Below are positions 58,730 through 64,000 of a DNA stretch of 64,000 nt, piece by piece. The translations under genes were made by a program, and so were the position numbers. Each line of letters begins with the position of its first letter. The stretch's first letter is position 1. The stretch is from Patellaria atrata CBS 101060 (lineage: Eukaryota > Ascomycota > Dothideomycetes > Patellariales > Patellariaceae), in contig MU006092.1 in assembly GCA_010093705.1 (NCBI GenBank), positions 1,198,500 through 1,262,499 of the forward strand, given 5' to 3'. Below the pieces are notes generated by a model that was not told the DNA's origin, searched no databases, and was given only the letters and a program-made list of their open reading frames with translations.

Positions 58730-60954
58730 AACGATAGACGAAGGAGAACGTCCACTCCTGGAAGCAGACGAGCCTCGACCTCCAATTCGGTCACCACCTA
58801 GCATCCGGGAACTTTCCCCTGAGTGGCAAGTTGCACTTTATGATTTACTAATTTCTGCGGAAGAGATACGTTTAATCGAATGGAACTCACGAGAAGACTA
58901 TTTACCAGGAACCCGACGCAGTCAAGGGTACAGTCGAAAGAAAGATCGGATCTTAAAAGAATCGGCCAGGAAAGATGAGAATGGTAGATCTCTATATCGC
59001 GGGCCCGACTTGCTTGGGCATCTTGGGTATCAACGGCTTAACATTATGATGAGACATACTATCAAGAAGCGCTGGCAAAAGTTAGGGATGTGAAACCCCA
59101 AATGGGGAATACCGCACAGCGCACGTGCGGATGTCGAGGATAAGGGGGGGTGGCGGTGGAGATGGGAGTGGGACTCGGGGAAAAAGCATAGCTTTGAACC
59201 TCCCGATCGGCGTGCCGATCAGCCTTCGTGAGAAAAAGAATCGCCGATGGAGCGAGCAGTTCGGAAGCATCTTCAGAATGAAGGCCTTTGGAATGAGAAA
59301 ATGGACTCCCAGTATTCAAGTGTCGGCGGCCCTGCCGGAATTCCGGTGGATGACCGTGAGCTACTGCTCACCAGCCGACCTTGGTTTGTATGGAGCCTTG
59401 ATCTTTCCGAAGAAAAGGTCAGAATAGACCGTAATCCATGGACGGATAAGAACATGAATGAACTCATAAGGGACATCTGGGCAAAATGGAAAGAAAATGG
59501 ACAATGGAAGGATACTTGGAATTGATGGACCAGGATGGAATTGGGGCGATGAATCACCTTCTCCAGAACTACCAGATCCGAACGAGATAGACTTTACTCC
59601 ATCCAAGATTGATGCGATGGAATCAAGACTGCTTCCTAGCCCTGACGATCAGGCTAAACGCTTCTAGGATTTCCCCTCGCATGGGGTCAATGAAGCTAAT
59701 GGAGCAGTGGCCGTAGGTACTGGCCATTTCGGAAATCTCCACAATCTTAATCGAGGCTTATTTCATTCACTCCCGGTCCCTTTAACAGATGTCGAGCCGT
59801 TGATATCCGACCCACCATGCAACTCTCATACGACTGGTGGGATCAGAGGAAGCTATTTTGGTAATCGATCGGGTCCAAGTCGAATCAATTTCCAGGTTGG
59901 TCTTTCCGCTGATCTAGATAGAGATGTTGAGCCGTCTACATCTGCACCTCAAGGTGATCACGAAGATAATCAACAGCAAAATAATCCACGGACAACAAGA
60001 AGCCACTTGATTTCCGGCAGAACACATCCGACAAAGCCGGCCGATAATCTTCACCATACTGGCCGACGTCGAAAAACCCCTTCAAGAATTTCCACACATG
60101 CTCAAGAACCCCATCGTGGGTCGAGGATCAAATTATTGCAACAGCTTATGGAAACTACAGAGGAAGAACCCCAGATATCCCAACCCATGAAATTGCATCA
60201 GGGCGAGAAGCGGAAAACCCCGCAAAGAACAATGAGGACAATGTCGAAGGAGCGCCGAGGCCGTCCTAAGAAACAAAATTCAGCGAAATCGACAAACCCA
60301 CAAGGAGTTACCAAGGAAAGGTCCCGTCCCGTGGGTGCTATAAGATCACAAAACCTACAGGAAGTGATCAAGCGACGTGGTTGTCCTCCCAAATTGGTGC
60401 AGAGAGAGGATACTGTATTGAAGGACTATCCTACCCAAGGGGTAGAGTTACAGAAAGAGACTAAGCGGAAAGGCGGACCTCCTAAATCGCTACAGACAGA
60501 GGATATCAAGTTGGGGGGCCAAGTTGCTAAACCGATAGAATTACAAAAGGTCAAAAAGCCAAGTAGCAGGCCTCGGAAGTCAATAGAAGCCTAGAATACC
60601 TAACTGAAGTGGACCCCTTCTGAGGAACATGAATTACATAACGCAAACAAGCGGCCGGGTAGGCCATCTAAATCAGCACAAACAAAGATTGTTGAGCCGA
60701 GGGACGTTGTACAGGAGGTCAGCAAACGACGTGGTCGTCCGCCTAAATTCGTGGAGTTAGAGAGTGTCACTAAGGGGAGGAATCCCCTTCTTATTTCAGA
60801 AGAACCACAAATTATCATCAAACGACGGGGTCGACCCCCAAAATTAATTACATCGCAAAAGCTCAACAAGCGGAGTGGACCTCCCCCTACCACTGCAAAA
60901 CCACAGAGTGTGAGCAAACAGAGGGGTCGGCCAAAGACACGATTGAACGCTTAA
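58730..60954 (+). pseudogene. AT-hook array gene with RIP-like stops
   Basis: A protein-like frame starts near 58730 (TIDEGERPLLEADEPRPP, then LSPEWQVALYDLLISAEEI and HTIKKRWQKLG). The same frame continues at 59247-59525 with LLTSRPWFVWSLDLSEEKV and ends WKDTWN. From about 59540 to 60954 the coding continues in another frame and ends in an array of AT-hooks: five canonical ones (RRGRPKK, RPGRPSK, RRGRPPK twice, QRGRPKT) and about four decayed ones (RRGCPPK, RKGGPPK, SSRPRKS, RSGPPP). AT-hooks bind the minor groove of AT-rich DNA, so a chromatin role is likely for the ancestor. Stops at 60592-60594 and 60601-60603 are TAG and TAA where CAG and CAA fit, and one near 59666 is TAG where TGG fits, all CpA-to-TpA or its complement. 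Some gaps could be unrecognised introns. Confidence 0.6.
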
Positions 60955-61324
60955 ATGCAAGGTCAGTTAATACCGATTACCTAATAAGGAATCAAGTCAT
61001 ATGTGCAATTGAATGTAATGATGATATCTGAGGAAAACTGTGATGGTTGGGGAATCCGAACAATGGATGTTTCTTATAGACTAAGGGGTTTAGTCATCAG
61101 ACATTCAATTGATTCTATGGAGTTAATGCTTTCTGTGAGTGGAGTCCTGGCAGTAGTTAGGATATCATGGGCTTGGAGCTCTCGGAATTGGGGTATCTTG
61201 TTGGAAGTTCAAAAATCCCTATTGGTACCAACCCAGGCGATGCACCTTCTGGAGCATTGCTAGTCAGAAAGGAATAACGTATGGCACGATGCATGAGTTA
61301 AGATATCATGGACCTTCTATTATA
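60955..61324. other. Intergenic, no gene seen
   Basis: Short convergent gap between the AT-hook relic and the phosphate transporter. The 86-codon frame at 61003-61263 has no motif. Confidence 0.5.
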
Positions 61325-63550
61325 TTAATATGTATCAGAGTCTTCCTCTTCTTGCCTTTCCCGTTCTTCCATCTGTTTCCGTGCTTGTTTTCCCAGGCCT
61401 AGATCCTCAAGTTTTCTACTCTCACCGTGCTTATCACAGGGATTAGGCGCCCAGAATTTGGTGATACCCGCTCCGAAAGCCATGAAGAGTGTAAATCTGT
61501 ATAAGGGTTAGTAGGTATGGAATTTATGATGTTCATTTTACTTACACTAGCAATACCCATCCAAGCCACTTCGAGTCGGGGTCATTTACATCCGCACCGC
61601 CAAACTTAGCTTTTGCTAAGAATACCTGCGCAATAATAGACCCTAATTTCCCCGAAGCAGCAGAAATCCCATGGCAAGTGCAGCGGTATCGGGTGGGGAA
61701 GACCTCTGCGGCTATGATGAACGTCGAAGTATTTGGACCTTTTCTTGTGAGAAGTGAGTCAAATATCAGGGCGCGGACATACCTAGATTGAAGAACAAAT
61801 TGCAAAGCGCGTACAACGCTATGATGGCAGCGAAATATTTTGTCCCTAGGAGGGTGATGAAACATACTCCAACTGCTATAAACAATCCGGCTAGGATCCA
61901 GAAACCGTATAATTGCAGTTGCCATCTAAACTTGGCCATCCAGATGAAGATAGCTCCACCGAGCACCGCTCCTAAGGAAGTAGCAATCAACGCCCGGTAT
62001 CCATACTCCATCAACATCGGATAAATTTCCGTATACAATTGTGAATTCCACAGCCGAGTTATTATCTTAGGACTATTTACCCCCAAGAAATAGAAGGAAA
62101 AGTCCAATACAAGCCATGAGATTGATGTACCTGCTAAATCGGTCCAATTACCGTCCGTAAAGAGAAACTTTCGAAGGCCTTGCCAGTATTCACACCAAGT
62201 CTCTTTGCTCACTTTTCTCCGGATGTCGAGTTCATCCATATGTTGAACTTCACCCGGTTGAATCGTGGAAGGCAGAGGGGACGGTGTCAACTCTTGCCTT
62301 TCGCCGAATCGAAGCGAGCTGATTAAAGTGGATGAGCGCTCGGAGGTTCCGTTCGGAGGTCGAGGTTCCGGTAATGCTTCCCTCGGGATATCATTTTTTG
62401 GTTGTTGAGTTTCCGTTACGATGACTTCGTTGTCATCTGCAACTTCCCTGGGATTCTCCACGCCGCCTGGGACCAGCTGCTCTCTTTGAGCGATAGGCTG
62501 GAGAATCATTGGTTCCTGGCCAGTTGAAGTTGATCTTGAACGGTTGCCAAAGTACGCTTTAATGTCATGCCCTGCCGTGTATGGATCCTTTTCGACATCC
62601 AAAGTGTAACGCGGCGACTCTGGGATATACAAGCGCAACACGACGGCGAAAGCTGGTGGTATAGCTCCGAATCCAACTATCCATCTCCAAATTTGATCGG
62701 TCGCGTGAAGGCACTGATCCATGCAATCGGAGGGGTTCGCATTTTCCGAGATATGTGACTTGAACGCTGCGACAGTGATGATAGCGACTAAGTTTGCCAT
62801 GAGGGCCCCTACCGGTTGCATAAAGAACACGGTAGCTAACATACGCGCGCGATGCTTCCTGGGCGCAAACTCGGCACAGATTACAGCGCTTAGGGGATAA
62901 TCACCTCCTTAATGGCTGTTAATTGTGTATGTACCCCACAGAACTTGAACGTACCTATTCCGATACCCATCAGGAGTCTCCATGATATCAACCAAGCAAG
63001 AATATTTACGGAATTCATGGCTCCCTTTGAGCAAAGAGCAAGTCCAACTGTTGCAAGCATGATGATGATAAGTTCGATACCATATAGTTTCTTACGTCCA
63101 TAACGATCTGCTAGGATACCCACTAGGACCTGACCCAGAACGGTTCCCACGAGTGTTGCAAGATTTATAGATATTTCTTCGTGTGCGGGTATGCTACCAT
63201 TCCAATACACTATTTCAAGAATAGGTAGCATAGTGTTTACGGCGAACAACTGTACGACAACGTGAGCAGCATACATGCGTGGAGAAAGGGGATATTACGT
63301 CGTAGGCATCTGTCAAGAAGCCGGCGCCTGCAACGAACACAGTCCAGTATCCAAATCCATCTTTATCGATTCTCGCGTATGCGAGTTCACGTTGCGTCCT
63401 CCAGTCCTAACAAATTGTCAACCAATCTCTTCGATGAACCACTGAGGAAATGTGCTTTACTAGATAATCATATTGCTTGATATGGTCCGGCCATGGTGTT
63501 GGTATTCGCGGTCTCCATCGCGGCCACTGAAATCTGGTAATCCCTGCCAT
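61325..63550 (-). CDS. PHO84-like phosphate:H+ symporter (MFS)
   Basis: Six exons: 63550-63461, 63406-63299, 63249-62955, 62907-61783, 61738-61546 and 61496-61325, giving 660 residues and 12 predicted helices. It belongs to the fungal phosphate:H+ symporters of the plasma membrane. Seen: FLTDAYDLFAVN in helix 1, ADRYGRKKLYG, GIGIGGDYPLSA, CMDQCLHATDQIWRW, IPESPRYTLDV before the central loop, EYWQGLRKFLF after it, and GPNTSTFIIAAEVFPTRYR in helix 10-11. The central cytosolic loop is about 150 residues, rich in Pro, Ser and Glu, longer than in yeast Pho84. The N-terminal 66 residues lie on two small exons of 90 and 108 nt whose join restores the family start. Introns are 54, 49, 47, 44 and 49 nt. 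The intron 3 acceptor has two nearby AG choices; the upstream one keeps the canonical GGDYP. Confidence 0.93.
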
Positions 63551-64000
63551 GCAGATTATTCCTTTCGTCGATTAATCTGGATGGTTTAACATGTCTCCAC
63601 GAGGGGGATTCCATGTCTCATATGATTTCTGACTCTCCAGGTACAAGGCTGACTTTTTCTTATGATCTTCTCCAGGAAGCCTTGTACAGCCTCCGCAGAT
63701 GCAGCCAAGTATTCGTCACTTCCTGTCTCTTGATACTCCTGGGCGAGAGGTACGGTACAGTGCTGTGAAAGCCATGAGCCGACTTCCAGTGGTAAAAATG
63801 AAGTATCTTGAATCCTTTAATTCCACGCTACAATCATAAAATATATTCCTCTCTGTGCAGATCACATCTATCATCGATCGTACTGTACCTCGACATGCGT
63901 CTTCGCTGTCCATACCTTACCTTATAGGTACTTCCATCTTCTAGTTCTACTGAACTGTACTGAACAGAGTCGCAGAGTATATTTTGGATTGTCGTGCTAT
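63551..64000. other. Upstream region of the phosphate transporter
   Basis: Promoter side of the transporter to the window edge. No other gene was recognised. I did not find a confident phosphate-response (CACGTG/CACGTT) site. Confidence 0.4.

Overview
The window is nuclear DNA of a filamentous ascomycete, most likely a Leotiomycete (Helotiales-like). The support is: introns of about 44-80 nt with GT-AG ends in almost every gene, a fungal gene set (GH3 beta-glucosidase with PA14 insert, sugar porter, PHO84-type phosphate porter, PRODH, HET-domain relic, exon-junction protein Y14), Tad-like LINE debris, and stop codons that fit CpA-to-TpA change (RIP-like). The class assignment is inference; the phylum-level call is firm. 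I reassembled exon structures by hand from reading-frame continuity, splice signals and family motifs; every multi-exon CDS given below closes in frame.

Layout: 1-8.5 kb is gene-poor and carries three copies of one small LTR fossil family, a G-quadruplex-like C tract and a 43-bp tandem repeat. 8.5-11.5 kb (minus) codes a 1002-residue single-exon protein with a CAAX ending. 13.5-20.1 kb holds a six-exon intracellular-type GH3 beta-glucosidase (minus) divergent from a six-exon MFS sugar porter (plus), a probable uptake-and-hydrolysis pair. 20-28.4 kb is mostly gene-free with one decayed unknown gene and a LINE scrap. 28.4-32.6 kb has a BuGZ/ZNF207-like zinc-finger protein with a GLEBS-like tail (minus) divergent from proline dehydrogenase (plus). 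32.6-43.3 kb is another gene-poor block with one small hypothetical gene and two tRNA-derived, SINE-like sequences.

43.3-44.5 kb (minus) is a mitochondrial GHITM/Bax-inhibitor-like protein. 45.6-47.9 kb is a decayed HET-domain gene. 50.1-50.8 kb is an O-methyltransferase with two TGACTCA sites upstream. 51.6-54.5 kb (minus) has Y14/RBM8A and a six-cysteine-poor but clear zinc-finger plus TenA/heme-oxygenase-like fusion. 55.6-60.95 kb is a decay zone: a protein-kinase relic, a 24-bp minisatellite, a cluster of GTATATGC dyads and an AT-hook array gene with RIP-like stops. 61.3-63.55 kb (minus) is an intact PHO84-like transporter.

Most intact genes are housekeeping (RNA processing, mitochondria, nutrient uptake), separated by long blocks of decayed repeats. 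The points most worth a second look are the zinc-finger/TenA fusion with a possible 7-nt first exon, the GLEBS-bearing fungal BuGZ homologue, the CAAX-tailed propeller-like protein, and the RIP-scarred AT-hook gene.
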